In this document: piece after piece, positions 25,240 to 37,559 of the stretch | How the letters are laid out: each line of letters begins with the position of its first letter | How positions within the stretch are numbered: the first letter of the stretch is position 1 | From: Holacanthus passer | Lineage: Eukaryota; Chordata; Actinopteri; Pomacanthidae | Assembly: GCA_025331565.1 (NCBI GenBank) | Contig: JAFREQ010000003.1 | Span: forward strand, 8,487,001-8,551,000 | Direction of reading: 5' to 3' | DNA: 64,000 bases | Notes under the pieces: model-generated | Told to the model about the DNA's origin: nothing | Databases searched by the model: none | What the model saw: the letters and a program-made list of their open reading frames with translations, nothing else | Translations under genes and position numbers: made by a program

Positions 25240-26370
25240 TTCTAAAATCAAAATATCATGGGGTTATTTTCTGTTGGAATCAATACTCTAATCATTCATA
25301 TTGGACATTTCAGCAAAGCCTAAACAATAGTCTATAAGGTAATAGACTGTTGCATCTCATTCATAGTAAAAATATCAGTGGAATATCACACACAGATAAA
25401 GTTGTCCAAGAAACTTAATTAATCACTGAGATGCAGTAATTGGAAAATTTATAAAAATCAATTAATTTAAAAGTTTAAAAGCTCTACATCCACTTCCTCA
25501 CCTCACACTAAAAACTCCATGAATCAACCATTCATTTCAGGTATCTGGTAAGTTTTAATTATAAATATATTGTGCTGTGAAGAGTGCACTGAAAGCCTTT
25601 TTAATACATGAAATATTAGTCTTTCTCAGTGTATTGTTTCTCATCCCACTAATAATAAATCTACAAATGAAAACCCAGCTGAAAGTGTATATATAAAAAA
25701 ATCCATATTGTCCTTATTATAATTAATTTGTCAGGGAAAAGCAGATTCTTTAGTGTAGTCTTTTATAGTGTAGTCAATTACTCTGCTTAATGCAACATCG
25801 CACAAATAACTACACAAACTGCATATGGCTGTAATCTAGAGGTCAAGTGCTTTGCTTAATGTTCATTGACAAGGCGTCATCTCACACTGACTGAACCATC
25901 TTCATCCTCCAGATGTGGGTCCAGTTTCGTAAGCTCAAAACTAGCACAGACAATCTCTCAATCATAAACTCAAATCAACAAGATACTAAGACTCACATTC
26001 AAATTCCTGTGAGTAAAAATTATTTCATCCTAAGGGAAAAATGAGGAATTATTGGTAAGTGGAATTATTCCTAATTATTCAAGAGATCACTGGATGAGAA
26101 TCAAGATTTGAAAAGAGTGCTAAATTAAATCTAGGTATTTTTTGCCGTGTGCTAAACAGTGATAAGTCTTGAGCTCTACACAATGTAGGTGAGAGACAGT
26201 GACCTGCTGAGATCTATTAAACTGCTCCGTGCCAACCTCTCCCACCCTCTGGCCTAACAGACAACTTAAGACTCCCCCCCCCAAAGCCGTTTGCTCTGTC
26301 TAATTAAAAACATTCATCCTCTAGCTGTGCCCTCCAAGGTCAATAGTCTGGACCTCTGAACCGGCCCCTG
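25240..26370. other. Intergenic, AT-rich, no gene seen
   Basis: Mostly AT-rich unique sequence. A run of ten C lies near 26273-26282. No exon, RNA gene or recognisable repeat was found. Confidence 0.55.
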
Positions 26371-26379
26371 CTGTAGCAC

Positions 26380-26590
26380 AAGGCCTTTCATTAGATTAAA
26401 CACAATAATGAGAAAATCTTTTATCTTTGCATATAATTAAAGCTGGGATGAAGGACAACTTAATCAATGATGTGGAATGACAAGTTCGTAAATGAATTAG
26501 ACCTGCCAATGGGGGCTTGGCTGCGATCAATGACAAATGTTAAGCAGAGAGTGGTTGTAGTCACAGCGACGGGCATCTATCAGTCCAAAC
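26380..26590. promoter_or_regulatory. Candidate non-coding regulatory element
   Basis: A 200-bp stretch without low-complexity sequence that carries homeodomain-like words (TTCATTAGATTAAA, CATATAATTAAAG, ATGAATTAGA) and a CAATCAATGA-type word. It resembles vertebrate conserved developmental enhancers in composition. No alignment was possible, so this is an inference. Confidence 0.25.
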
Positions 26591-27456
26591 AAGAATACTT
26601 GATGCTGCAGGCATAGACTGAGATTTAGCTGGATTACTGATCAACCTGTGTGTGGCATTGAAATAGGCAATGAATCAGTTTACACCCAAAAAAACAACTT
26701 TTCATTGCAGATTAATTAAAAGACACTTGTAAAGGATATTTGCTGGTCATGAGGTGCATTTCACACTTTGTTTGGATGGCTTCATTTATGCCAAATTGCA
26801 ACACCTGCAAATTGAGAGTAAAGCTCGTGTCTTATTTTACTAGCACCATCCAGCCAGACGAGGGCAGTGTTGTCCTTTGAAATAGCCTCCAGGGTCTCTC
26901 AGAGTTTAGCAGGATGTGGAGCCAAAAGGCAAAACTGGAAGAGGAAATGGAGGGATTGTAGATGGGACAGACGCACGGCTGCTGTGTCCTGTTACACATC
27001 TGTGAAATAAATGATTTTTATTTTATAAAAGCAGATATATATTACAGAATTTTGTGGTGTGATCATCTGTCACACTAGTCTGACACAAAAAACAAATTCT
27101 CCCTCTGACCACGGCTTCTCAAATTATCATAGTATCCACTGAACAATTATAGTTTTTATGTGTAAAAATAGCAGTGGCCCTTCCTTCCCACAGCTGAGTC
27201 TTGACACACACTGTAACAGGAAGAAGGAAGGAGGAGGAAGAAAGTGGTTTTCCCAGTTCTCTGCTGGTCGTGTGAGTTTGTGTTTGAGGAGATGGGAAAG
27301 GATGTGAGCACGAGCTTGTATTGACAAGCCTTCAGTTGCCGTGTGACATACAGACAGGAAGTCACTGTCACATGACTGAGATATCGGCACCTTGTCCGAT
27401 TGCACAGAGGGCCTCTTATGTATGCTGCCAGCACAAATACAGGCCGAGTCATTCAT

Positions 27457-27477
27457 ACACACACACACACACACACA
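27457..27477. repeat. (CA)n microsatellite
   Basis: A 21-bp AC run in intergenic DNA; nearby frames of up to 180 codons on the minus strand are not supported by splice signals. Confidence 0.9.
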
Positions 27478-27963
27478 AAGAGGATAAGAGGATGAGAACC
27501 AAGTCGGAATAAAGGGAGTGTTAAGACTTTTTTGAGGGGCGTTAGTTATCTGGGGATTCACTTCATGTCTTATTGGTGAATCGGGAAATGTTCTTTGCAT
27601 TTGTATACATGAAACAGAGGGAGGTGAAATCAGCTGGATTTCTACCTGACTCGGGCGTCTGTCAAACAATTATCAGTTCCACTATCTGTTCGGCTCCTAT
27701 CTGTCCCATCACACTCACGCCCAATTTCCCTAAACTGTCACAGCTAATAATTGGGCCTCTCTGTCAGGAAGGAAATCAGGCCCACTGTTCTAACTAAAAC
27801 ACACATCCCATACCACTCTCTTTATCATTCCTTCTCCCCCTTTTCCCTCTGCCTCTCTTCTTCCTGTCTCCATCATCCTGCTCCCCTAATACAGTGGAAA
27901 TCAACTCTCCAGATAGAGCACAGCCACCTCCTCCTCCATCTCCTCCTCTTCCTCCCCCGAGTC

Positions 27964-28150
27964 TGTGTGTGTGTGTGCGTGTGTGTGTGTTCAGGGGGTT
28001 GTACGCTGTGTGACAGTGGTAGCCTCAGGGCCAGGTTGCTGTTGACAGGGACGAGGGTCTCTGATTTGAGGAGAGCAGTCACGCCAGCGACTGCAGCTGC
28101 CTCCTCGAGTGACACCTCCCTGTTAGTGGGGGAGATGTGGACACGTGTGT

Positions 28151-28188
<38 letters not shown>
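27964..28188. repeat. Two (GT)n microsatellites flanking a unique core
   Basis: GT runs at 27964-27990 (one C interruption) and 28153-28188 flank about 160 bp of moderately GC-rich unique sequence. No gene is seen between 27120 and 28660 apart from these repeats. Confidence 0.9.
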
Positions 28189-28189
<1 letters not shown>

Positions 28190-28674
28190 GGCAGTGTTGA
28201 TGGCGGGGTTGATGGACTGACTGGCTGCCTACAGTGCTCAGGACAAACAGGGAAACTTTCCCTGATGAGCTGACAGGGCCTCATGTTGAACACCTAACTG
28301 GGCTCCCGTCGGTGCTCGGACAAAGTGCAGAAGAGGTGAAGGCAAGAAAGAAGAGAATGAAAACAGAATCCAAGCAGGTCAGGGAAATAAAAAAAAAAAA
28401 ATAGGTGGAAAGAGGAAACTAAACAGCAGCTAGTCTTAATGTGTCGTGCCGGTGTGCAGTGTGCATGCATGTCTGTGTGGGTTTGTGTGTCTGCGTGTGT
28501 CTTCAGAGTCCAGGCTGTGTAGATCACCATTCCACCTTATCTAATTTCATTAATGTGATCCCCTGTCCATCCCCTGACGGCTTAATAGCCATTATTTGTG
28601 GGTCCCTTCAAATAAAGGCTCAGCAGTAAATTGCAGTCTGTGGAAATCGAGATATAAACGCCACCCTGCATTAC

Positions 28675-28860
28675 TGTATAATATCTTTGCCTTTAATTAA
28701 CTGAAAGCCATGCTGACATTTATTGGATTGCAAGTTACTTGTTAATGGCAATAAATTGCGAAACAAAAAAAAGAATCATTGCTTATTTTACATCAATAAT
28801 TTGTGGACCTTTTGCTAATGATTATTCATTACTCGCCTATGGGGACTGTCGTGTTTGGTG
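28675..28860. promoter_or_regulatory. Candidate non-coding regulatory element
   Basis: Contains TTTAATTAACTG, GTTAATGGCAATAAATTG and GCTAATGATTATTCATTA, a close series of homeodomain-type TAAT cores in otherwise unique sequence. The call rests only on motif density. Confidence 0.3.
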
Positions 28861-28869
28861 AGCTAAAGT

Positions 28870-30990
28870 GAATGAAGAATGTAAAGATTTAAGTGGGCAG
28901 CATCTACTTAGTGTTATGGCTTTGGTGGCGTGCATTAAATGCCTCGCTCTGTTGCTGTCCCTTTACCCTGTCTTCTGCATCTGGCTTTTGGTGAAGAATG
29001 TGTTCGGTGAAATTTATGTGAGTTCATTCCATCAGACCGAACGGCTCTTACTCTTCTGTTAGCAATTTTGCTGGCGTGAAGATATTCTCATGTTAACCAA
29101 GAATGGAAATCAGCTGATGTTCGATGTGTATGTTTGCTGTGTTTCTGCTGAAGGTTTTTAATCCTCTTTATGAGGCTTTAGTGATGGGACACCTTTTGCA
29201 ACAGCAGCACCCCATTATGCATTAGTCAAATTCATCATTCAGCAGATTTCTGGGCCTGGAGCTCACTCCTCTTCATCACAGTATGTCACATGTAAAAAGT
29301 GTTTTAGTACTGACAATGAATCAGAACTGTATTTTCTGAATATTTGAAATGAGACAGTGTATAATTTAAACACAACTAGCATACTCGAAAGCAACATATT
29401 AATTGAAACTGAAGTACAGCGATAAATTCAAGCAAAGGCTGTGGCTGTGATTCGTCAATAACACTAATTAGTTAGCTGATGCTCATTTTAAGTGATTACT
29501 TTTTTGATCATACTGAAATTATTAAGGATGAAAAACATTCTTTGTAAATAAAGTGTGTTCAAAGTTCGATTCTTTTTTTTTTTTTAATGAAATGTCACTT
29601 TAGATTTAGATAAATATTATGTTTACTGAATACAGGTTTAAGAAGGTGATCAGGAATCTGTCTGTTTACAATGAACAACCCCAAACCACAATGTGCACAT
29701 ACAAGAGAAATAATCCACAAGTGCATAAGGTGTTTGTGTTGGCAACATACAGACCTCAAGGCCTCTGTACCTGCCGTCTTTCCTTTGCCAGTGCTTTCAA
29801 CAAAAAGGCGTTCCTGTGCAGTGAAGGAACCATTTTCCCTCTGTATTGCCACTCTGCGTGTGCGTCACTCAGTTGCTACCAGCTTGCTATTTGGAAGAAC
29901 ATATTCCCTGTCGCAGCGGGCACCCGTCAGAGGGGCGGGTGGCTCTCATCATGCGCTGCCACTTGCTCGGTGCTGGCATTGATCTGGCGTGGAGGGAACG
30001 GAGATCTGACAGCCCTGCCACAAAAATCAGACCCTTCAGATGCCAGGAAAAGAGACTCACTCCCCCGCCTCTCTTTGCTCACGAATGTACGCACACACAA
30101 ACACAAACACAAAGTCAAAAAGAGCAGTCGGTCAGAGTGCGCACATGCAGCTACGGCCTGTCAGTGCAGATCTAGTTGACGAGGCTCTACATGGAGAGGA
30201 TGATTGGGGAGGAAGAGAATGGCAAGTGGAGGGAGGGAGGGGAGGGGACCAGGCAGACAAAAACACAGTTTAAACGATGGGACATGAGCGGGAGAGCCAG
30301 CTCACACTCGGCCTGATGACCCCTCCGCCCCTGTGTGCTCTCGCTCTACGGTAACCTCTCCACATTGTCATCCTGCCCCTGGGTGATTGCCCGGGTTATT
30401 CCTTTCTTTTGCATCATCTGTTGTCTCCCAGTTGTGGATATGACCGGAGACAGGCTCAGAGAGAGATGTCCCTCTCCACCGATATCACGCTGTGTCTCTC
30501 ACACACTTGTCTCAAATGCCTCCTACTCATCCCTTCTGATGCCTCCCATCAACCTGCGAATGAGCGACTGTGACAGGGGGAAGAGAGAGACAGAGGGAGA
30601 CAGAAAGGGAAGAGGGGAGGGGGCGAAACAAGGGGGCATTAGAGAGAGAGCTGTTTATTTTGCAAGGCTGACAGAAAACTCTCCGAAATGCTGAGTTGGG
30701 ATCATGTTGAGCAACATAGACTATGACTTTTTAGGGGAGAAACAACCTGCTTTGGTAAACTTGGAATGACTTTGGAAAAATCTGGACCCTCCTCCTCCTC
30801 CTCATATCGTGGAATGTCAGAAGAGAAATGCACTTCAGCAGTTCAGAGCTGCACTATAAGGCCATACAACAAACCATCTGAGATGACAGGTCAATCATGA
30901 AATATCTGTGGTTCAAAATGTCATCTCTCCTCCTCTTTCTCTCCATCTCTGTCTCACCGGATCAGTTTTCTACAACACTGTGTTTTCTGT
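28870..30990. other. Intergenic with GC-richer block 29.9-30.7 kb
   Basis: 29100-29620 is AT-rich and ends in a run of T. From 29900 to 30700 the sequence is richer in GC with purine-rich GAGAGAGACAGAGGGAGA text around 30580-30640. Frames of 100-186 codons overlap one another here in several phases without splice signals, so I treat them as chance. Part of the block may be regulatory. Confidence 0.45.
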
Positions 30991-31033
30991 GTGTGTGCAG
31001 GCTCGCACAACATGAACCACAACCGGATCTCAG

Positions 31034-31258
31034 ATGGTTTTTCAAAGACTAATCGTCAGGCACTTGAAGAAATGCAGGGGCCAAGTGCTCAATTTCACAT
31101 GCAGTAAATCTAGGGAGCCTTACTGTAGGGTGCTCTTGAAGATGAAAAACCTGGTCGTCGATAAAACAGAGGAACTCTTTGGCAGACCAAGGAGAAAACT
31201 ATATAGATCTTTGTTTGGTTTTAAACGCTTCACGTGGTCTTCTTCAGGGTGGAGATAA
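31034..31258 (+). CDS. Possible small ORF or terminal exon, unrecognised
   Basis: A 74-codon frame of a basic peptide (many K and R), with two early cysteines and ending FKRFTWSSSGWR. A fair splice acceptor (TTTTCTGTGTGTGTGCAG) lies at 31000, and AATAAA with a T-rich follow-up lies at 31434, so the stretch has the layout of a last exon. Against it: an in-frame TGA at 31013-31015 separates the acceptor from this frame, the ATG context has C at -3, no signal peptide is seen, and I recognise no family. Its end shares TGGTCTTCTTCAG with the fold-back repeat at 36.7 kb, so it may be repeat-derived. Confidence 0.15.
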   Translation: MVFQRLIVRHLKKCRGQVLNFTCSKSREPYCRVLLKMKNLVVDKTEELFGRPRRKLYRSLFGFKRFTWSSSGWR

Positions 31259-31433
31259 TGAAAACAGAAACACATGATGTATTTCTTTACATATGTGTTC
31301 TTTTCATTATGTGATTAAATACTGTTTACTTCAGGTGTCAAGTCTCTACAGTACACTAGTTGTAATCAATCCTTTTTAATTGTCACCACTGTGAGATCGG
31401 TATGTGTTTTAAATATATGAATATATGCCTGAC

Positions 31434-31439
31434 TGAATA
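31434..31439 (+). terminator. Possible polyadenylation signal
   Basis: AATAAA followed by a T-rich stretch, 176 bp after the unsupported 74-codon frame at 31034-31258. It may be chance in AT-rich DNA. Confidence 0.2.
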
Positions 31440-31459
31440 AAGGCTTTATATATATTCTT

Positions 31460-32640
31460 TCTTTTTGCTCCACTTTGTTTTGCTTGCCCGGTGGCACTAG
31501 ACAGCGGCACAGTGAAGTTCAGAAATTCATCTTCACATTTTCTAGAACATTGGTGACGTAGGGACGACTCGCAGGGTTTGTTGGTGAATTCCTGTGCGTG
31601 GCGAGCAAACCACTAACACAATAACCAGCTGGAAAAATGTTAGTGGCAGTCCATAGCTGCTCAAGCTTCTTTCTATCTTCTCTGGACTTTGGTGTCTGCT
31701 CCCCATCTGGTATTTTGTTCTCAGGATTATGCATCAGTTCAATCAATAAAGTGCTATTGAAAAAGAAAAAATATCTTCAAGCTCTTCCTCTTTTTCTGAG
31801 CAATGAATGTGACAGGCAATACCACAGAGGAGGGTTAAATAAAAGTAGGCAGTGTAACACAGCTAATAAGCTAAAATAAATTTTGAAATCCTCGGCTGTC
31901 CTTTCCCCCAAAGCTTGGCACAATCAGGTGGGTTTGCTACTGGTCCACAGTGAAAGTTTGAGTGTTGAATTTCACCAAAATTGTAGGTGACACAAAAAAC
32001 TGTCCAGATCTACATCACCCTTGCAAAAATGATCTAATTTCACCAACTTTATACTGTTTTACATGCTGGCATTTTACATGCTTGTCAGGCCTTTGGAAAC
32101 TAATACAAAGTTAAGACAGAGGTTACACCCTGCAGGTAATTTATAAGTAAAGAGCAGTCTTAAATAAAACCATGATAGCTTTACGTGGAATCACCAGCTT
32201 GTGGCAGATAGAGCTTTAAAACCAGCTTTCTTCACATGGATCTTTAGTTAATCCAGAGTTATCCGCACTTCCTTTACATAATATTAGCTCAACCTCCCCC
32301 AACACAAAGGGAATAAATCTTATCAGCCATCTGGACCATGCATTTACAAAATGATCAATTTCAATCAAAAGAAATTAGAGGAGAGCTTGATGTATTTGAC
32401 AAATAGATCATTGGCCTGGTTTACCTCTGACCCCGGTGTGACGCCTTGTCTGACTATAATCTCTTTAGAATTATTGGAGCGTTCAATTAGCCAGATTAAA
32501 CGACACAGCCAAGAAACATGCTGCTAATGCAGAGAGGTGAAGCTGCACTGGCTGCTGTCTCCGTCTGTCTCGCTGTCTCACTGCCACTTGTCTGCTTTCT
32601 GTGTCTCTACTTTTCTCTCAATCTTCTCCCTGTCTACTAG
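31460..32640. other. Intergenic, no gene seen
   Basis: Unique-looking sequence. Around 31740 there is an AATAAA followed by an A-rich run, which could mark the 3' end of an old retroposed copy, but no parent gene is recognisable. Confidence 0.45.
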
Positions 32641-32652
32641 CTTTTCTGCTTA

Positions 32653-32654
<2 letters not shown>

Positions 32655-32690
<36 letters not shown>

Positions 32691-33162
32691 TGTGTCTTGT
32701 TAGGCTCAAGACAGTAGATGTGTGCCACAGAAAACAGGATATTACACAAGGTAATGGAGAGCGCAGCAGTAGCAAGTCATCTCATAGACCCGCGACAGAA
32801 AGACTCACACACACACACACACACACACGCTTACAATCTAAATATTTTCTTTGGTTACAGTTGAAATAAAAAAGTTCACAGCCCCTGGAGTGGTGAAGCC
32901 CTCAGTTGTCAGCCCCTTACAAGTCCTCAGTGTTGTCTGACTAGTGTGCTGTCTGCAGTGGGACCATTATCTATCTATGTGTGTGTATGTGTCCTGCTCC
33001 AGCCTCAGCCAGCAACATCACAGAGCCTGTATAAGCTCGAGTCCCAGGGGCTGTGTTACTGTGTCACTGGACCGGCGCCTCTGTGCTTCCTCCTTCACCA
33101 AATATTCTGGGTACTATGGTCACCAGCTCATAATCAAACCTCAGGGGCCCTCTCCTCATGTC

Positions 33163-33199
<37 letters not shown>
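32655..33199. repeat. Cluster of CA/GT microsatellites
   Basis: (GT)n at 32655-32695 with one A, (CA)n at 32806-32828 and (CA)n at 33166-33199. The first two are opposite in strand sense, 110 bp apart, and could pair as inverted repeats in single-stranded form. The sequence between shows no gene. Confidence 0.9.
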
Positions 33200-33201
<2 letters not shown>

Positions 33202-33209
33202 TGAAACAT

Positions 33210-35200
33210 GCTATAAGCTATACAAGATATATGCCATGTAACATCCGCTTGCCTGTATGTATGTGTATATGCCTCTTCATTTGCCGTATGTATGAACATG
33301 ATTCTTCAAACCGAACGTATGGATGTAAACATGTTACTGAATGTTGAACTGAAAATGGTTCTTTCCATGAAGGATCTTGTACAAGTTTTAGAGTTTCAGT
33401 GCTTTATTAACTGAGCTGTATCGTGTATATTCTGGTGAAATTTTCTAACCTAAGGTGCATTTTTATGACCTCTGTATAGTAAATGAAAAAGTAAATTTAC
33501 ACATGGAATTCAGTTTGAAACAAAATTTTGCTTACACAACAAGTGTGATTACACAAAAGAGTGAAAATTTTGAATTGATGTGTTTTCTATCATGACATAA
33601 CTTCACAGGTCATTAATGAGGAGGGAAATATTATTGGCCATCCAAACTCAAAACAGTGGATTAAAAGGATGGACTTTTATTTTTTATAGAGAAATACTGT
33701 GTTCAAATTTTGAGCAATGAATCTGAGCTGTCTTTATTTGGAATGTTTATTGAATGAACCCAATATTACTTGGTGGATTGATTTGCTTATTAATTTGATT
33801 TGAATAAGTGTGTAACAATGTAATATGTGAAACAAGGTGAATTTTTTTTTGTTTCAGCTGTTTGAATGGAATTGATTTAGATGAGTTGAGTGATTGATTT
33901 TTTTTTAATTCTACATTTACGTTATTAAATTTCATATTTTTCTTTTCCTTTTATGTGTATATTATATCCTGTTATATCATTGTACCACTTTATTATTGTA
34001 TATTAATGTTCAATATTTGCTCATAGTTAATCTAGTACACATTAAGGGCAAACCACCAACGCAGAACCACACTACACGGGTAAAAAATAAACCCAAAACA
34101 AACACACACAAAAAACCCAGAGGTTAACATTCAGACCCCTTGTTTATCTTAGAGTCACCCACTGGCCCTACACAGTGGATTTCCTGCAAGATCTCCATTA
34201 ACAATAGACTGAAACAGGTGCTAAACTTCCCACCTCCCATTAATTATTGGTCTTTAATTTCACAGGCCGGGATGTGGCTGTTACACACAGACACACACAC
34301 ACAGTTTGAGCCATAAACCCCTTTCTGCCAGTGGCTGATGCACGGCACCCTGTTGACACACACTAACAGTGATATATACCAGTGGATGAATCTCTAATTA
34401 AGCTTTGGCAGGGACTCCACAGTTACTTAGTGCCACACTTCATTATCTGCACATACTCCTGCTCCAGTGCTACGGGCCCGTCGCTGATTTAAGGCAACAT
34501 AGAAAATCTTCACACTACGTTGCATCTGTTTCTTCTCTTGAAAAATCTTCCTGTCTGAGGTTTATGTAACGTTTGGTTTCAGTGAGTTTAAATTTAAAGA
34601 TGCAATCTTGGGTTTATTTTACCACCTAAACTTGTGGATATAGTCTCATATGTTACCAAAAAAAACCCCACATGATACTACATCTGATCAAACATAAAGT
34701 AGTTTGGACTTTCAACAAGAGGAGACATGCTGAAATTGCAGACCAGGGTTCTAAAAAACATGAACGTCAGACTTCAGGTTTACTCTTGAAGAAAAACACA
34801 CCAGGCAATTTGCAGCAACTGAAAAATCCCTCACTGTCTGACACAATAGACAGCATTACAAAACAGCTTTTGCTCCTCAGCCCCCGCAGCCAATCAGAGA
34901 GCTGCGTTACGTCTGATCGCTACATGCACCGTGACAGCGGGAGGTCAACAGTCCTGACCTGTGATGATGGCTGGGGTGACAGATGTCATGTCAACTTTGT
35001 AATGGCTTTGTTTTAATGACGGAGTGAGTCACCGCTCGTGTGTACGCCGGCTCGCTGTTGAACACACACTGGATCACTGTCACACAATCTTCATTCTTCT
35101 CTGACGCAATGTACGGTAACAACTTCTGATCTGTCTGTCAGTCAACATAACAATGTCTTGCCAGCCTGCTGGAGAACTAATTCTCTCATTAACTAGTGAA
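33210..35200. other. Intergenic, AT-rich, no gene seen
   Basis: 33500-34030 is strongly AT-rich. A 114-codon plus-strand frame at 34672-35016 has no acceptor or donor in the right place and no recognisable domain. A short interrupted CA block lies near 34285-34302. Confidence 0.5.
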
Positions 35201-35204
35201 AACA

Positions 35205-35237
35205 CAAACAAACAAACAAACAAACGAACAAACAAAG
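35205..35237. repeat. (CAAA)n microsatellite
   Basis: About eight CAAA units with one CGAA variant. Confidence 0.9.
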
Positions 35238-35674
35238 TGTGTATCCACTACACGATGTGATAATTAAAGGAGAGTGAAAACACCTCTCAGTTAATTGTGA
35301 TCTCCTGTCATACCCCATTTAAAAAAATAAATAAATTTACTGAGTGATGCAACTTTTCACTAATTAGCTATGTCAAAATTCTGCAGCCCATCTAACATAT
35401 CTCAGTTTCTAACACAACCTATCATAATTCAATTTCCATTATCTGTGTGTCCATGCCAGCACGCTGAATTCTCTCTCTTTTCCTCTCTCGCTCCGGGCCC
35501 ATTTCTCTCCCAACCAGGGCATTTTTTTACATCATTGTTTGACCAGTGCGGAGGCCTACATGTGTCTACAACATATAACAAATGAAATGAATCACAGGGG
35601 GTGTGAAATTCTTTAAGAAGTGTTAAATGCTGAGTCGTGTTAAATTACAACCAAAGAAAGAGACTCTCTAAAGA

Positions 35675-35725
35675 ATTAGCACTTAATTAGGTCTTAATTA
35701 GCATAATTATGCATGCTAACAGTGT
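35675..35725. promoter_or_regulatory. Homeodomain-type site cluster with palindrome
   Basis: CTTAATTAG occurs at 35682-35690 and again at 35693-35701, exactly 11 bp apart, about one helical turn. It runs straight into the perfect 12-bp palindrome GCATAATTATGC (35701-35712), then ATGCATGCTAA. TAATTA is the core of paired-class and Antennapedia-class homeodomain sites. The tight cluster suggests an enhancer core, inferred from sequence only. Confidence 0.4.
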
Positions 35726-36529
35726 CTCGACAGAATAGCAGTTGTCAGGAGGGTTGAACCATCTGTAACGGCAGAGGATTAATACATCATCTTTTATATC
35801 CAACAACGCTTTACCTCTTCTATCTCAAAGTGCTTTTCATTAATCAATTTCGCTTTTATTGGAGAGGAAATTTGTCATTTTTCATTATGTGCCATTATAC
35901 CACTCCCTTTGCAGCTATAACGGTTCTAATTAGGCCTCAAGTGTATCCTCAAACACAAACACTTGAACAGACAGACACAGAGACGCGCTCACACGCAGAC
36001 ACACACACACGCACAATTATAGCAATTGGCAGTGTTGTGTTATGTTGACCGCACTTAACATGGGTGTCATGGGCAGGTTCTGGTGCTGGTAAAGAGGGGA
36101 AGGGGTAAGAGACGGAGGTAGAGGCGGGGAGAGGCAGGGGGATTGACAATGAGGGGGCGAGGAGAGGCAGAGAGTGAGCAGACGGAGAAGGGGGTTTGTA
36201 ATCAATGAGAAGTCTTGAACTTAGGAAAACCTTTTCATGTTTGGTAATCAGCTAAGAGTACCTGTATCACCTCCCCGAGCTAGAGAGGACATGAGGATGG
36301 AAAGGAGAAACAAAGAGAAAAAGTGGTTTGTTGAAAGAGGACAAGAGGTGAGATTCACGTGAAGAAGCATTTTAACTTTAACAGAAAAATCACACTTAAC
36401 ACTTAAATGCAAGTTAATTCTATAAGCTGCTCCAAATATTTTCAGTCACTGCTTTTGTTCAGGTTATTTAAGTTTTTTCTTGAAACTTTGATTGTACAGC
36501 AATTTTGAAAAAGTGGAATATTGGGAGAC

Positions 36530-36930
36530 TAGTTTGACAAAACAATGTTAAGGTCTACTTCCTAACTTTATCTAGAGTTTTCATCCATATGTTTGTCATG
36601 TTATGATTTAATCCAGGACACTTCACATCCTTGTTAGCTTAAAAGTAAAGAAGAGTTCATTCTTGACCTTAGAAATAATAGTTTGATAATCTCAACTCAA
36701 GGTCCACTTACTAGCTTTTTCCAGAACTTTGAACTATATAACATGGTCTTCTTCAGCAGATAATAAGGGTTTTCTAGTAAGTGGACCTTGATTTGGATTT
36801 TTTTTTTCTCAGACCACTTTTTCCAAGGACAAGAATGAACTTTTATGCTCAATTGGAAGATTACTTGAATCACTGGTAAACATGGCCGAAGAAGTCTTTT
36901 AAATTAAACATGATGAAGATGTGAATTACT
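36530..36930. mobile_element. Fold-back (inverted-repeat) element
   Basis: Two nested inverted repeats. The inner arms TCAAGGTCCACTTACTAG (36697-36714) and its exact reverse complement (36774-36791) are 59 bp apart. The outer arms AGTTCATTCTTGACCTT (36654-36670) pair with 36825-36841, one mismatch in 17. A diverged second copy of the inner-arm text, AAGGTCTACTTCCTAACTTT, sits at 36550-36569. This nested, long-stem arrangement fits a MITE or fold-back transposon. Outer limits are approximate and no target duplication was found. Confidence 0.65.
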
Positions 36931-37559
36931 GTCTGCTTCCATATTACACAAATTGGCTAACAAGCAATGACGTCTTCTCTTGTTGCATTTCCACCTCGCT
37001 CCCTTTTCCTATATTCCATCCGAGGAATCGATGTCTTGATGGATAACAAGCATGGCACATCTCACCTTCCTCTTTAGGGAAGGGTGACAGAATCACTCCC
37101 AGTGCTGCCATTTCCATCTACCAGCCCTGCAACACACACGCTGACACACACTGAGGTGTGGCCGGGGCACATACACACCGTAGCTGCAATCTATAAGAGC
37201 CCTGAGCCTTGGGCGACCTTGAGACACTCCACTCGCTCTGGCCTTGCCAATAGCACAAGTGTGCGTGTCTGAGTGCATGTATGTATATGTGTGTATGTGT
37301 CAAACACGTCTTGCCCTCACGCGTTCATTTCGCCTGAGCATATTTGCAGAAACTCTCCTACACTCATTGATATGAAGCTCTTTTGGCCGATGTACATGCT
37401 AATTCTCTCCATATGGTATTTAAAGTGGGAGTTGAACACTTGAACAAGGTCTCCCCCTCTCCCTTTCTCTCCCGTCTCCCCCTCCTCTCCCAGGCCCACA
37501 GGGACATTAGCATTATCGATGAGCTCACCCCGTCACCTCAGACACAGGCTCTTAAAAGA

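Noticed and set aside
27127..27669. A 180-codon minus-strand frame
   Set aside because: It crosses a CA repeat, has no splice signals at sensible places and matches no family I know.
29619..30179. A 186-codon plus-strand frame
   Set aside because: Three overlapping frames are open here at once, which fits stop-poor composition rather than coding; no family resemblance.
34672..35016. A 114-codon plus-strand frame
   Set aside because: No splice or promoter context and no domain; it could be repeat-derived but no ends were found.
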